This document shows positions 13,916-22,669 of a stretch of DNA of 25,686 nt, piece by piece. The translations under genes and the position numbers were made by a program. Origin of the DNA: Candidatus Peregrinibacteria bacterium CG11_big_fil_rev_8_21_14_0_20_46_8. Its GTDB lineage: Bacteria > Patescibacteriota > Gracilibacteria > UBA1369 > UM-FILTER-53-11. Numbering within the stretch: the stretch's first letter is position 1; every line of letters begins with the position of its first letter. The stretch is from positions 1 through 25,686 of the forward strand of contig PCVQ01000023.1 in the NCBI GenBank assembly GCA_002796025.1. The letters are read 5' to 3'. The notes beneath the pieces are model-generated. The model saw only the letters and a program-made list of their open reading frames with translations, searched no databases and was not told where the DNA came from.

Positions 13916-15175
13916 ATGAAAAATAAAAACCCATATCATTTGTTAATGTGTCGCCGGGATTCTAATATCCAACTTTTTGTATATGAGACAGGCTCTCCCG
14001 AAAAACCTCACCCAGATGTTGGAACGAGAGCCGAGAAAGCGGATACCGCGGATGGTACCGAAGGCGAAAAAGTGAAAAGCGATGCACAAAAATTGCTTGG
14101 TAGTGCGGCCGAACATTTGGAAGCGCTTTATAATCCGTCTCAGGCGACTTTGGAGAAAGCTACTGTTAATGAACCTCCCGCAAGTATCGCTCGCCCGATT
14201 GGTGAAGGGACAGTATTGGATTCGGTGAATTCACTTGCGGCAAAACAGCAAAAAGCTCAAGAGTTTTTAGTAAGTATGATTGATCGTAGTTTTGATAATC
14301 AGAAATTGACTGCAGAGGATTCAGCATATTTGCGGAATATAGTTAAAGATTTAACTGCCACGGAGCCAGGCGCAGCAGCAACAGAATTGCGGCAAAAAGT
14401 AATGTCTGATGGTCTTGCTAGTCGTATGGATCCAACTGCAATCGGCCGCATGGAGCAAGTCTTGCGACATTTCTCGGATGCAGTTACTACAAATGAAAAA
14501 AGGTCACAGGCGGGCACAAAACCTGCTGAAAAGAAGGAGAAGAAAGTTGTGTCCGCAAAAGCGCAGGCAAACTGGGCGGTGCGGAATGCAGAGAAGAACG
14601 GCACGAACGCTCCAGAATTGACCGCAGCATTTGGTGATCCGAAAAATGCGGAAGCATTTGTGGCAGCGGTAAAAAAGTTTCAAGGGGAAAAGGGATTAAA
14701 AGTTGATGGTTATGCCGGCAAAGCTACTATTGATGCACTCGAAGCATCGAAACCAGATAGAAATCCTCAAAAAGTTCCAGAAAAAGAACTTTCAGTTGCT
14801 GAATCGGTCGCTAAAACTAAGCCCGGTGATCTTCTTGCAATTAGTGATCCCGGCGGCACTTTAGATCCTAAATTAGGAGGTGATAAAGCAATGGTTAAGG
14901 TGCTTGAAACATATGATAGTGGAATTATTAAAGTACAGAGCGAAACTGGCGTAGTAGCAGTCCTGAAGAAAGAATTTTTGATACCAACTAAAAACACACC
15001 ACGTGACTATGTTGAGCGTTTATATGCAGCTCAGGTGAGTGAAAAAAAGAAAGAAGAAGCCCGAGATGCATATTTGGCAGATGGAGTAGAAAAAGCACCT
15101 CGTGTCGAAAAGAGATTTGCAGCTCGATCAGAGAATCCTGATGATCAAATCCCTGATCTTAGAGGCGCAATATAA
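13916..15175 (+). CDS. Unknown protein with peptidoglycan-binding and SH3-like modules
   Basis: A 419-residue protein of unknown function. The N-terminus (MKNKNPYHLLMCRRDSN, then LFVYETGSPEK) is not a signal peptide. An acidic/Ala-rich helical region follows (about 25-195). Then comes a peptidoglycan-binding-like repeat (about 216-279) with the typical AVKKFQGEKGLKVDGYAGK phrase. After it is an SH3-like barrel (about 303-355: GDLLAISDP, then GIIKVQSETGVVAVLKKE), immediately followed by YVERLYAAQ. The downstream neighbour has the same N-terminal pattern and the same SH3-plus-YAA arrangement, so the two look paralogous. The gap between them is 19 nt. It could be a wall-associated structural or regulatory protein. 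Lack of a visible export signal leaves its location open. Confidence 0.75.
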   Translation: MKNKNPYHLLMCRRDSNIQLFVYETGSPEKPHPDVGTRAEKADTADGTEGEKVKSDAQKLLGSAAEHLEALYNPSQATLEKATVNEPPASIARPIGEGTVLDSVNSLAAKQQKAQEFLVSMIDRSFDNQKLTAEDSAYLRNIVKDLTATEPGAAATELRQKVMSDGLASRMDPTAIGRMEQVLRHFSDAVTTNEKRSQAGTKPAEKKEKKVVSAKAQANWAVRNAEKNGTNAPELTAAFGDPKNAEAFVAAVKKFQGEKGLKVDGYAGKATIDALEASKPDRNPQKVPEKELSVAESVAKTKPGDLLAISDPGGTLDPKLGGDKAMVKVLETYDSGIIKVQSETGVVAVLKKEFLIPTKNTPRDYVERLYAAQVSEKKKEEARDAYLADGVEKAPRVEKRFAARSENPDDQIPDLRGAI

Positions 15176-15176
15176 T
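15171..15176 (+). promoter_or_regulatory. Possible -10 box of the 15195 gene
   Basis: TATAAT overlaps the TAA stop of the preceding gene and lies 18 nt before the ATG at 15195, the same distance as the nearer box of the upstream paralogue. Co-transcription from 13884 is just as likely. Confidence 0.3.
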
Positions 15177-15194
15177 TTTTCTTAAACTAAAATC

Positions 15195-17312
15195 ATGCAC
15201 AAACATCTTCATCTCTGTCGCGGTATAGCAGAAGTATCAGTGTTAAAAAATCAGCGCTTCGTTTTTCAATTTGCGGGTGCCGATCCAGAGCTATTACGTC
15301 AGGCAGAACAAGAGAGGACAAAACCCAAACCGGAAAAACTTAAAGACGGGGATGCAGAAGCCGCGGCAAAAAAGCGAGCAGAAGCGGTGACTGGCGGCGC
15401 AGCGAAAATTTTGGAATCCTTTGAGGGACCAATTAAAGAATATCGCGCCACTATAACAAAAGCTCTTATTGACAGTGTTGATGATCCAAAAGCAAAGCAA
15501 GCTATTGCTGCTGCTATGGAGCACAGTGGTAAAGATTCGATGAATGCGCTAAATGCAAATGTTGCGGCTGCTATTCGCAATATTGATACGGCCGGTTTCG
15601 AAAAATTATATAAGCATCCATTACTCGTCTCTGTTATTGAAGGAGCTTCGATTCAGGAAATTGCGCAGAAAAAAAAGGCGGTCGATAAAGTTATGAGCTT
15701 TGGAAAAAATGCAGAACATTTTGAAAAGACGGTACAGCAAGAAGCGCGTTTACGCAGAGCAGGAGGAAAGCCTGAAGCGTATCTTGCACTCTATGTTGCA
15801 AATCCCGACTTGGCTCGTGCAAAAATTATCCATTCGGCATCGATAAATAAAGATTTAGCGGTGGATGGCATGTATGCCTTAAACCAAATAAATGCCGCAA
15901 AGGGAGATACTGCAAAAATTCTAGATGCATTAGTTCAGTACGAAAGTGTGCGCTTGGCGTATGCTCAAAAACTTGGAACTAAACCTGCAGCTGCTCCTCC
16001 TGCAGTTGCAAACCATGAAGGCGGAGGACGTGGCGCAGGACCAGGCAGATTGGCCATGGATACTGCTGAGGCTCATGGCAAATTATATCCGTCTACAACC
16101 GGAGCGGAAACAAGTAGGCGAATGCCGCCGGGAACTCCTGTAGTTCGTCTTCCGGAAGCTGCGGCTGGAGGCAAGAAGTCTCCAGAAAAAGCAGCAAAAG
16201 CGTCATCTTCTCCTGCTAAAAAACCTGCTACAAAACCCGCCGCAAAAGCGCCAGAAGTAAGCGGCGAGCGGCTAGATAAGGTGAAACTTGTGCCCGGCAG
16301 CAGATTGGTTGTTAAGTACGATGTTGCATCGCGGGATGCGAGCGGTAAATCCTTAAATCATCCTCAAAGAGCTGGCACAGAACTGATTGTTGTTGATCCC
16401 GCGGACAAAACCATGACCGGCTACGATAAAAAGCAGCACAACTATATAAAAGTTAAAGCACCTGGCGCCGGTGACGATAAGGCCTTTTATGTAGCCCGCG
16501 ACTGGCTGCGCGTCAAAGATGCGAAGCCGGCTGCAGCTCCTGCGGTAAAGAAAAAAATGCCGGAACAATTAGCAGCTGGTCCACTGCCAAAAGAGGAAAA
16601 TCCTGCCAAAGGAATGCGTCAGCCTTTAGAAAAGCCTAAAGAGCCGGCAGCCGATGCAGCAGAAAAATTAGGCCATGCTGTTGAAATGCAAAAAGCGAAA
16701 GTTGGTGATGTGGTGAGTGCGACACAGGAATTTGAGGTGCGAAGCGGGGATAGAATTATTCATACGATAGAAGAAGATACTCCAGTGCTTATTGAAGGGG
16801 TTCAAGAAAAAAACGGTGAGAAATATTTTCAAATTAGAACTCCTGAAGGAAAGCGTGCACTGATGCCTTCCAGTGCATTGGGCACTGTGCTTGGTATAAC
16901 TGAATGGCGCGATTCCCGGGATCAGTTTGTGAAGAGAAGGTATGCGGCAGAGCTTAAGCAGTATAATGATTACACCCTGCGCAAAGGAGCTCGCGAGGTA
17001 ATGATTGTAGAAGATGCAAAACGAGAACAGCCACAAGGTAAAGAGGCGTATGCTAAAGCAACAAAAAAAGCAGAATTAAAATTAGGTGCAAAGATTGTGC
17101 GGCCGGATCCGGTTTTGAAAGAGCTCTTTCTTGTTGGAAATGCAACAAAAGAACCTGTTGCGCTCTTGGCCAGAGCAGGTAGTGAATATTACAAGGTTGC
17201 AACCAATTCAGGCATTATGGGATATGTTCATTTTGAAGATGTAAAAAAACAACTTCTTGCGGGAACTGATGATTTAAGGGAAGAAATAGGTAAGCCACTT
17301 AAAAAAGCTTAG
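15195..17312 (+). CDS. Large unknown protein with several SH3-like domains
   Basis: A 705-residue protein that I do not recognise as a whole. The N-terminus MHKHLHLCRG...QRFVFQFAGADPE resembles that of the upstream gene (H-L-x-CR, then FV-aromatic). Residues about 45-265 are Ala-rich and helical. A Gly-rich patch (GGGRGAGPG) and a Lys/Ala/Pro linker (about 325-358) follow. Three beta-rich SH3-like segments come next: about 364-437 (VPGSRLVVKYDV...FYVARDWLRV), 500-560 (VGDVVSATQEFEV...RALMPSSAL) and 629-686 (LFLVG...YYKVATNSGIMGYVHFED). After the second comes FVKRRYAAEL, matching YVERLYAAQ of the paralogue. No signal peptide or membrane helix is visible. It probably scaffolds or binds wall or peptide ligands, but this is inferred only from the SH3-like modules. 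Confidence 0.75.
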   Translation: MHKHLHLCRGIAEVSVLKNQRFVFQFAGADPELLRQAEQERTKPKPEKLKDGDAEAAAKKRAEAVTGGAAKILESFEGPIKEYRATITKALIDSVDDPKAKQAIAAAMEHSGKDSMNALNANVAAAIRNIDTAGFEKLYKHPLLVSVIEGASIQEIAQKKKAVDKVMSFGKNAEHFEKTVQQEARLRRAGGKPEAYLALYVANPDLARAKIIHSASINKDLAVDGMYALNQINAAKGDTAKILDALVQYESVRLAYAQKLGTKPAAAPPAVANHEGGGRGAGPGRLAMDTAEAHGKLYPSTTGAETSRRMPPGTPVVRLPEAAAGGKKSPEKAAKASSSPAKKPATKPAAKAPEVSGERLDKVKLVPGSRLVVKYDVASRDASGKSLNHPQRAGTELIVVDPADKTMTGYDKKQHNYIKVKAPGAGDDKAFYVARDWLRVKDAKPAAAPAVKKKMPEQLAAGPLPKEENPAKGMRQPLEKPKEPAADAAEKLGHAVEMQKAKVGDVVSATQEFEVRSGDRIIHTIEEDTPVLIEGVQEKNGEKYFQIRTPEGKRALMPSSALGTVLGITEWRDSRDQFVKRRYAAELKQYNDYTLRKGAREVMIVEDAKREQPQGKEAYAKATKKAELKLGAKIVRPDPVLKELFLVGNATKEPVALLARAGSEYYKVATNSGIMGYVHFEDVKKQLLAGTDDLREEIGKPLKKA

Positions 17313-17323
17313 GAAATTCAGCA

Positions 17324-17352
17324 TTGCATCTCAGATAAGATTCCGCTATACT
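17324..17352 (+). promoter_or_regulatory. Promoter of the TPR gene
   Basis: TTGCAT (17324-17329), a 17-nt spacer and TATACT (17347-17352). Unlike most genes here it would give a leader of about 50 nt before the ATG at 17412. That leader is A-rich and has no Shine-Dalgarno sequence. Confidence 0.5.
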
Positions 17353-17411
17353 GGTATGTTACGCTAGAAAAAAATTCAGCTTCAAAAATAAAAACTAACA
17401 CAAACTCTGTA

Positions 17412-18035
17412 ATGAATCCTTTCGATGCACACCAAATAGATGTTGCCGATGCCTGGCTGGGCGAGGCTGAAAAGTTAAAAATGACCGGCAAACATACAGA
17501 AGCTATTCGTGTGTGCGAGAAGATTTTGCTGAGCGATTTGGATTGTGTAGAAGCATTTGAAGAGATTGGCGATAATTATTTGTCTCTCAAAGAGTATGAA
17601 AAAGCAGAAAAGGCATTAAAGCGTGCGGTTCGCCTGGATCCGCATTCGGCAAATGCGAATTACCTCCTTGGATTTACATATTCTGCACTGGGCGACTGGA
17701 TTCGTTCAATCGAATTTTTAGAGTGTGCCGATGGTGTGCAATCTAATCATCCCGAAATTTTGCGGTGCTTGGGCTGGTCGTATTTTCATTACGGCCAAAA
17801 AAAGCGCGGCATAATCGTTTTAGAGCGGGCATTAAACTTGGCCTGGGACGACTGCTTAATTTTATGCGATCTTGGTGTATGCTATTTAAATGAGAAAAAT
17901 TTTGAACGCTCAATTGCGTTGTTCGAAAAAGTATTAAAATTAGAGCCGGAAAATGAAAAGGCGCGCGAGTGTCTTAAAGCATGCAAATTTTTTAAACGCG
18001 AATACGACCGTTTAAAGCAGCGGCATGGTGAGTAA
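17412..18035 (+). CDS. Tetratricopeptide repeat protein
   Basis: A 207-residue protein made almost entirely of about five TPR units from residue 12 to 181. The clearest are EKAEKALKRAVRLDP, ANYLLGFTYSALGDW and LGVCYLNEKNFERSIALFEKVLKLEP. It ends in a basic tail (FFKREYDRLKQRHGE). TPRs are protein-protein interaction scaffolds. No catalytic domain, signal peptide or membrane segment is present, so it is expected to be a cytoplasmic adaptor with unknown partner. It has its own promoter and is followed by a hairpin terminator before rnpB. Confidence 0.85.
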   Translation: MNPFDAHQIDVADAWLGEAEKLKMTGKHTEAIRVCEKILLSDLDCVEAFEEIGDNYLSLKEYEKAEKALKRAVRLDPHSANANYLLGFTYSALGDWIRSIEFLECADGVQSNHPEILRCLGWSYFHYGQKKRGIIVLERALNLAWDDCLILCDLGVCYLNEKNFERSIALFEKVLKLEPENEKARECLKACKFFKREYDRLKQRHGE

Positions 18036-18052
18036 TTTATTATACGTTTCGG

Positions 18053-18084
18053 AAAGCCTGAAGTTTTTATAGCTTTGGGCTTTT
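18053..18084 (+). terminator. Intrinsic terminator after the TPR gene
   Basis: An 11-bp stem AAAGCCTGAAG / CTTTGGGCTTT with two G-U pairs and a 9-nt loop ends in TTTT. It lies 17 nt after the TPR stop and upstream of rnpB. Confidence 0.6.
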
Positions 18085-18140
18085 GCTAGTGTAGAAAAAT
18101 GTGATTGTACAAAAATTGCCTCTTATGTTATTGTATATGT

Positions 18141-18537
18141 CCGGGTCCTTAACAACTTGAGTGGTCGCCCCGCCTTTGGAGGGGAGGAAAGTCCGAGCTG
18201 CACAGTGCAAGGAAAGCCGATAACGTCGGCCGTGCTACGTCTTAAGCGTAGTATAGGGAAAGTGCCACAGAGACAATACGAGGTCGGCGCCTCGTTAACG
18301 CGAGGCAACGATCAAAAGGTGAAAAGTCCGTCCGTCTTTTATATGGCGGCGACGGAGCTGCTGCCGTAAGGCAGCATTGCTGGTAAACCCTTTCCGCAGC
18401 AAGGAGGAATGGAAGATGTGGGTCAAAGCGCGCGCTGCGCTCCACACTGCCCTCCGCGCGAGCCCCCTGGCAACAGCGGGCCTAGAGAGATGACCACCAC
18501 GACAGAACTCGGCTTATGATAGTTGTCGAGGACCCGG
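18141..18537 (+). ncRNA. rnpB: RNase P RNA, bacterial type A-like
   Basis: Catalytic RNA that removes 5' leaders from pre-tRNAs. The ends pair as a perfect 9-bp P1 (CCGGGTCCT at 18141-18149 with AGGACCCGG at 18529-18537). The conserved P4 strands are present: GAGGAAAGTCCG (18184-18195) and ACAGAACTCGGCTTA (18502-18516). CAGAGACAATA lies in the middle. The L15 loop GGTAAACC (18382-18389) supplies the GGU that pairs with a tRNA 3' CCA, consistent with the encoded CCA of the tRNA gene at 23882. Length is about 397 nt, normal for the family. The exact 5' and 3' ends are inferred from P1. Confidence 0.95.
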
Positions 18538-18549
18538 TATAAAAATCTG

Positions 18550-18555
18550 TATAAT
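18550..18555 (+). promoter_or_regulatory. -10 box of the sugar transferase gene
   Basis: A consensus TATAAT starts 13 nt after the end of the RNase P RNA and ends 7 nt before the GTG at 18563. Transcription would begin at or next to the start codon. No good -35 is seen. Confidence 0.6.
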
Positions 18556-18562
18556 ACAGTTC

Positions 18563-19960
18563 GTGAAACGATCAGAACTCTTTTTCGGCTTACTCAGAAT
18601 TCCTGTAGATTTTGTCGCCGCATATTTGGCACTACTTGCGGCATACTCGCTGCGCGCGCAGGATATTCTTCCAGAGTTTTTTAAAAAGCCCGATTTAGAG
18701 GTATTTCCCACTTTCCCTGAATATATTCGTCTCGCAATTTTTGGAGCCATTCTTTTTGTCATAATTCTCAGTTTTTTTGGACTCTACTCTTTGCGGGTCA
18801 CTGACCGGCCGGCACGTGAGATGCGCAAGCTTCTCTATGCAAGTCTTATATGGCTTATGGCTGCAGTTTCATACTATTTCCTTATTCGCGACTTTCCATT
18901 TTCACGTCTTGCGCTTATTTATAGTATGCATTTACTTTTTGTTTTTGCAGCAATTGGGCGTGCACTCGTAGGCTGGTTGCAGCGTGCAGCACTCAAAAAA
19001 GGAATTGGAAAGCGCCGGATTGTAATTTTCGGAAAAAATAAAATTGAGAAGGAAGTAGCAAAGGTGCTTACCCAGAGCGGCACGGTAACCATCGTGGCGA
19101 CTATAAACTCATTAGAAGAACTTCAAGCACTCATTAAAAAAGGTGAGTTAGATGAAATCATCCAAACAAAGGATTCGCGCGATGCTGCGGAAGAAATTAT
19201 CGCACTTTGCCGATCCCATCATATTCAGTATCACTTTGTTCCAGATTTGCTCGAAGTGCATCGTAGCAATATTGAAATTTTTCCTATTGCCGGTATACCG
19301 CTTATTTCTCTCCGGCCAACCTCGCTGGACGGCTGGGGTACAGTCTGGAAGCGCGGCTTCGATATTGTAGGCGCAATACTAGGCATTATTTTGCTTTCGC
19401 CCTTTTTACTTATCATTGCCATTGCGATTAAGCTCGATTCAAAAGGGCCGGTGTTATTTCGTTATCTTGATGATGGCAAAACAAAAGCACTGCGCGTCGG
19501 TGAGCACGGCCGTACATTTCAATGTTTTAAGTTCCGTACCATGCAGACCGGTACCCATCACAAACGCTATACTGAGCTGGCCGAAAAAAATTTACGCAAA
19601 GGTACTCCGCTGGTAAAGATAAAGGACGATCCGCGGGTAACACGTGTGGGTAAATTTCTTCGTCGCTTTTCGCTCGATGAGTTACCGCAGCTTTGGAATG
19701 TGCTTCGCGGCGAGATGAGTTTGGTTGGTCCGCGTCCGCATCTGCCCGAAGAGGTCGCAAAGTACGATCGTAAGCATCTCTTTGTGCATACTATTAAGCC
19801 GGGCATTACCGGCCTTGCACAAATCAGCGGCCGCTCTGATCTGCCCTTTGAAGAAGAGGTGAGACTAGATACCTACTATATAGAGAACTGGTCGCTGCTG
19901 AGTGATATGAAGATTGTGTTGAAAACTATAGGTGTTGTGTTGCGTCCATACGGTGAGTGA
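18563..19960 (+). CDS. Polyprenyl-phosphate sugar-1-phosphate transferase (WbaP/CpsE-like)
   Basis: Transfers a sugar-1-phosphate from a nucleotide sugar to undecaprenyl phosphate, the first membrane step of surface-glycan assembly. The 465-residue product has four N-terminal membrane helices (about residues 10-130), a Rossmann-like CoA-binding domain (RRIVIFGKNKIEKEVAKV), a fifth hydrophobic segment (about 264-285, GFDIVGAILGIILLSPFLL) and the C-terminal bacterial sugar transferase domain. Signatures include FKFRTM, DELPQLWNVLRGEMS, VGPRPHLPEE and KPGITGLAQISGR. It begins with GTG; the TATAAT 7 nt upstream supports this start. Sugar specificity cannot be read. It follows rnpB with no other glycan genes beside it; galU lies 5.6 kb upstream. 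Confidence 0.92.
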   Translation: MKRSELFFGLLRIPVDFVAAYLALLAAYSLRAQDILPEFFKKPDLEVFPTFPEYIRLAIFGAILFVIILSFFGLYSLRVTDRPAREMRKLLYASLIWLMAAVSYYFLIRDFPFSRLALIYSMHLLFVFAAIGRALVGWLQRAALKKGIGKRRIVIFGKNKIEKEVAKVLTQSGTVTIVATINSLEELQALIKKGELDEIIQTKDSRDAAEEIIALCRSHHIQYHFVPDLLEVHRSNIEIFPIAGIPLISLRPTSLDGWGTVWKRGFDIVGAILGIILLSPFLLIIAIAIKLDSKGPVLFRYLDDGKTKALRVGEHGRTFQCFKFRTMQTGTHHKRYTELAEKNLRKGTPLVKIKDDPRVTRVGKFLRRFSLDELPQLWNVLRGEMSLVGPRPHLPEEVAKYDRKHLFVHTIKPGITGLAQISGRSDLPFEEEVRLDTYYIENWSLLSDMKIVLKTIGVVLRPYGE

Positions 19961-19978
19961 GTAATCGGCGCAATTATT

Positions 19979-20016
19979 TCTTTGGTTCCTTGGTGCTTGG
20001 TTATTGATTATTTCTT
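19979..20016 (+). repeat. TTGGTGCTTGGTTA intergenic repeat upstream of secA
   Basis: Contains TTGGTGCTTGGTTA (19990-20003), identical to 7293-7306, and GTGCTTGGTTATT (19993-20005), identical to 2317-2329. It lies between the sugar transferase stop and the secA -10 box. Confidence 0.55.
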
Positions 20017-20017
20017 C

Positions 20018-20026
20018 TGTTATACT
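20018..20026 (+). promoter_or_regulatory. Extended -10 promoter of secA
   Basis: TGTTATACT, with the hexamer (20021-20026) ending 10 nt before the ATG at 20037. It lies inside the longer open frame that starts at 20004, which argues against that longer start. Confidence 0.6.
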
Positions 20027-20036
20027 CTCTTCCGTT

Positions 20037-22634
20037 ATGCTTCAAAAGATAATTAATACGATTTTAGGTGATCCAAATCAAGCTGCACTGAAAGATTTAG
20101 AACCTATTGTTGAGCATATAAATAAAATTGAGCAAGAATACCAAGAGACCCTCAAGGATGAATATATTCCGGCGAAAACTGCGGAATTTAAAAAGCGGTT
20201 GGCAGAAGGGGAGTCGCTCGATGATCTGTTGCCCGAGGCTTTTGCGCTGGTAAAGACTGCCTGTCGCCGGCTTGTCGGCAAAAAATGGCAGGTGCGCAAT
20301 GAGGAAAAAGAGTGGAATATGGTGCCTTTTGATGTTCAGCTCATGGGCGGAGTTGTTTTGCATCAAGGTAAAATAGCCGAAATGAAAACTGGTGAAGGTA
20401 AGACGCTCGTCTGTACTATGCCGGTCTATTTAAATGCGCTTACCGGGCGCGGCGTCTTTGTTGTAACGGTTAATGATTACTTGGCGCAGCGCGATGCAGA
20501 GTGGATGGGCGGTTTATATGAATATCTTGGGCTGACAGTAGGTATTATTCACCATGGGCAGTCGCCCCGCGAAAAAAAAGAGGCGTACGCCGCAGACATT
20601 ACATACGGTACGAATAATGAATTCGGTTTCGATTATCTGCGAGATAATATGGCGGTCGATGTGCGCCAAATTGTGCAGCGTGAACTCTACTATGCCATTG
20701 TGGATGAAGTGGATTCGATTTTGATCGATGAGGCGCGAACCCCGTTAATTATTTCTCAGCCTGCAGAGGAATCAACCGCCAAATATCAGCAGTATGCGAA
20801 GCTCATTCCTCAACTCGAAAGAGAAAAAGATTTTGTTATAGACGAAAAACAGCGAAGCGCAACGCTTACCGAAGAGGGAATTGCGAAGATGGAGAAGCTG
20901 CTTGGTGTAGAGAATATTTATACCGAGGCCGGCTTTGAAGAGGTCCACCACATTGAGCAGGGATTAAAGGCCCACGCTATTTTTAAACGCGATACCGATT
21001 ATGTTGTAAAAGACGGCGAAGTAATTATTGTGGATGAATTTACCGGCCGGCTTATGCCGGGCCGCCGCTATTCCGAAGGATTGCATCAGTCTATTGAGGC
21101 AAAAGAAGGCGTAGAGATTCGGCGCGAAAGCAAGACGCTCGCAACGGTTTCATTCCAAAACTATTTCCGCATTTTTGATAAATTGGCCGGTATGACAGGT
21201 ACTGCAATGACCGAAGCAGAGGAATTTGCGAAGATTTACAATTTAGACTGTATCGAAATCCCGACAAATGTGCCGATTGCCCGCGACGACCGTGCAGATA
21301 TTGTTTTTAAAAACACAAAAGGAAAGCTTATGGCAACAGCAAGTATGGTGAAAGAGTTGCATGCCAAAGGTCAGCCGGTATTGATTGGCACGGTATCCAT
21401 TGAAAAGTCGGAGCAGTTGAGCAAGGTATTGCAAGCTGCGGGTGTGCCGCATACTGTTTTGAATGCGAAATTTCACGAGCAGGAGGCAGAAATTGTAAAA
21501 AAGGCCGGAGAAAAAGGAGCGGTGACTATTGCAACGAATATGGCCGGCCGCGGTACCGATATTAAATTAGGCGAGGGCGTACAAGAGCTGGGCGGGCTCT
21601 ATGTGCTCGGTACCGAGCGGCATGAATCTCGCCGAATTGATAATCAGCTTCGTGGACGAAGCGGACGTCAGGGCGATCCCGGCGTGAGTCAGTTTTATGT
21701 TTCTCTCGACGATGAACTTATGCGACTTTTTGGCGGTGAACGCGTGCAGCGCATGATGACGCTTTTTAATATCCCCGATGATATGCCGATCGAAAATAAG
21801 ACGGTAAGCAATTCGATTGAGAGTGCACAAAAGAAGGTTGAGGCCCGTAATTTTGAGATTAGAAAATATCTTGTGGATTACGATGATGTTATGAATAAGC
21901 AGCGCGAGATTATTTATGAGCGCCGCCGCCGCATTCTATTTTCTGAAGATTTAAAGAATGAGATTATTAAATTGATTGAAGAAGAGGCCGAGGCGGTTGT
22001 TATGAACGCAACTTCGGCACGAGAGAGAGAGGAGTGGGATTTTGTTGCAATCCGCAATGCGATCAATGCAATGCATCACGATGCAGCGCATCATGTGGAT
22101 GTAACGGCTCTCGAGAAATATGAAACGAATGAGGAGCTTATTGATGCAATGAAAAAACATCTCTGGGATGAGTATCTGCGCCGCGAAAAAGATTTAGAGG
22201 ATTATGAAGAGGAGCACGGTTCAAAGTTATTGCGAGAACTTGAACGAAATGTATATTTGCGCACGCTCGATGTCTTGTGGATGGAGCATATCGATACTAT
22301 GCAAAAGCTGCGCGAATCTGTTGCTTTGAGCGGCTACGGTCAGCGCGATCCTCTGATTGAATATAAAGAAAAGGGATTTCAGCTCTTTGTGGAGCTGCTT
22401 GCTACTATTCGTTCAAATGCTGTACAGACGCTCTTTAAAGTGGAGTTCCGCCGGGAAGTTATACAAGAAGTTGCACCAAAACAGCGAAAAGTTACAATGC
22501 AGACGAACGAAGAAGATATCCAGGAAATTTTATCTGGTGAGCATGAGATTGACGGTCAAGAAAAGAAAGTACAGGGCCGGAATGATCCATGTCCGTGCGG
22601 CAGCGGGAAGAAATATAAAAAATGCCACGGGTGA
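20037..22634 (+). CDS. secA: Protein translocase motor ATPase SecA
   Basis: Cytoplasmic ATPase that drives unfolded preproteins through SecYEG. The 865-residue protein begins MLQKIINTILGDPN. It has Walker A MKTGEGKT (about 114-121), the DEAD-like site DEVDSILIDEARTPLI (about 223), the preprotein cross-linking domain, the second helicase domain (TNMAGRGTDIKLGEGV, QLRGRSGRQGDPG) and the helical scaffold. The C-terminal zinc/SecB-binding motif CPCGSGKKYKKCHG is complete. Length is normal. The start at 20037 is chosen over 20004 from the family start and the promoter position. The DsbA-like gene follows after 35 nt and may be co-transcribed, which makes sense because exported proteins need disulfide formation. 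Confidence 0.97.
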   Translation: MLQKIINTILGDPNQAALKDLEPIVEHINKIEQEYQETLKDEYIPAKTAEFKKRLAEGESLDDLLPEAFALVKTACRRLVGKKWQVRNEEKEWNMVPFDVQLMGGVVLHQGKIAEMKTGEGKTLVCTMPVYLNALTGRGVFVVTVNDYLAQRDAEWMGGLYEYLGLTVGIIHHGQSPREKKEAYAADITYGTNNEFGFDYLRDNMAVDVRQIVQRELYYAIVDEVDSILIDEARTPLIISQPAEESTAKYQQYAKLIPQLEREKDFVIDEKQRSATLTEEGIAKMEKLLGVENIYTEAGFEEVHHIEQGLKAHAIFKRDTDYVVKDGEVIIVDEFTGRLMPGRRYSEGLHQSIEAKEGVEIRRESKTLATVSFQNYFRIFDKLAGMTGTAMTEAEEFAKIYNLDCIEIPTNVPIARDDRADIVFKNTKGKLMATASMVKELHAKGQPVLIGTVSIEKSEQLSKVLQAAGVPHTVLNAKFHEQEAEIVKKAGEKGAVTIATNMAGRGTDIKLGEGVQELGGLYVLGTERHESRRIDNQLRGRSGRQGDPGVSQFYVSLDDELMRLFGGERVQRMMTLFNIPDDMPIENKTVSNSIESAQKKVEARNFEIRKYLVDYDDVMNKQREIIYERRRRILFSEDLKNEIIKLIEEEAEAVVMNATSAREREEWDFVAIRNAINAMHHDAAHHVDVTALEKYETNEELIDAMKKHLWDEYLRREKDLEDYEEEHGSKLLRELERNVYLRTLDVLWMEHIDTMQKLRESVALSGYGQRDPLIEYKEKGFQLFVELLATIRSNAVQTLFKVEFRREVIQEVAPKQRKVTMQTNEEDIQEILSGEHEIDGQEKKVQGRNDPCPCGSGKKYKKCHG

Positions 22635-22668
22635 AGAAATAACCAATTAATAATTAACCAAACACTAT
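22635..22668 (+). repeat. AACCAATTAATAATTAACCAA spacer between secA and the DsbA-like gene
   Basis: The spacer consists of AACCAATTAA and TAATTAACCAA words, the reverse-complement vocabulary of the repeats at 7282-7320 and 19979-20016. No Shine-Dalgarno sequence and no hairpin terminator are visible, so secA transcription may continue. Confidence 0.45.
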
Positions 22669-22669
22669 T

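Noticed and set aside
13808..13939. Longer N-terminus for the MntA-like protein
   Set aside because: It would cover the -10 boxes of both divergent genes and the start of the 13916 gene. The nucleotidyltransferase fold begins at the ATG at 13807.
20004..20036. SecA start 11 codons upstream
   Set aside because: The added residues are not SecA-like, and the extended -10 TGTTATACT falls inside them.
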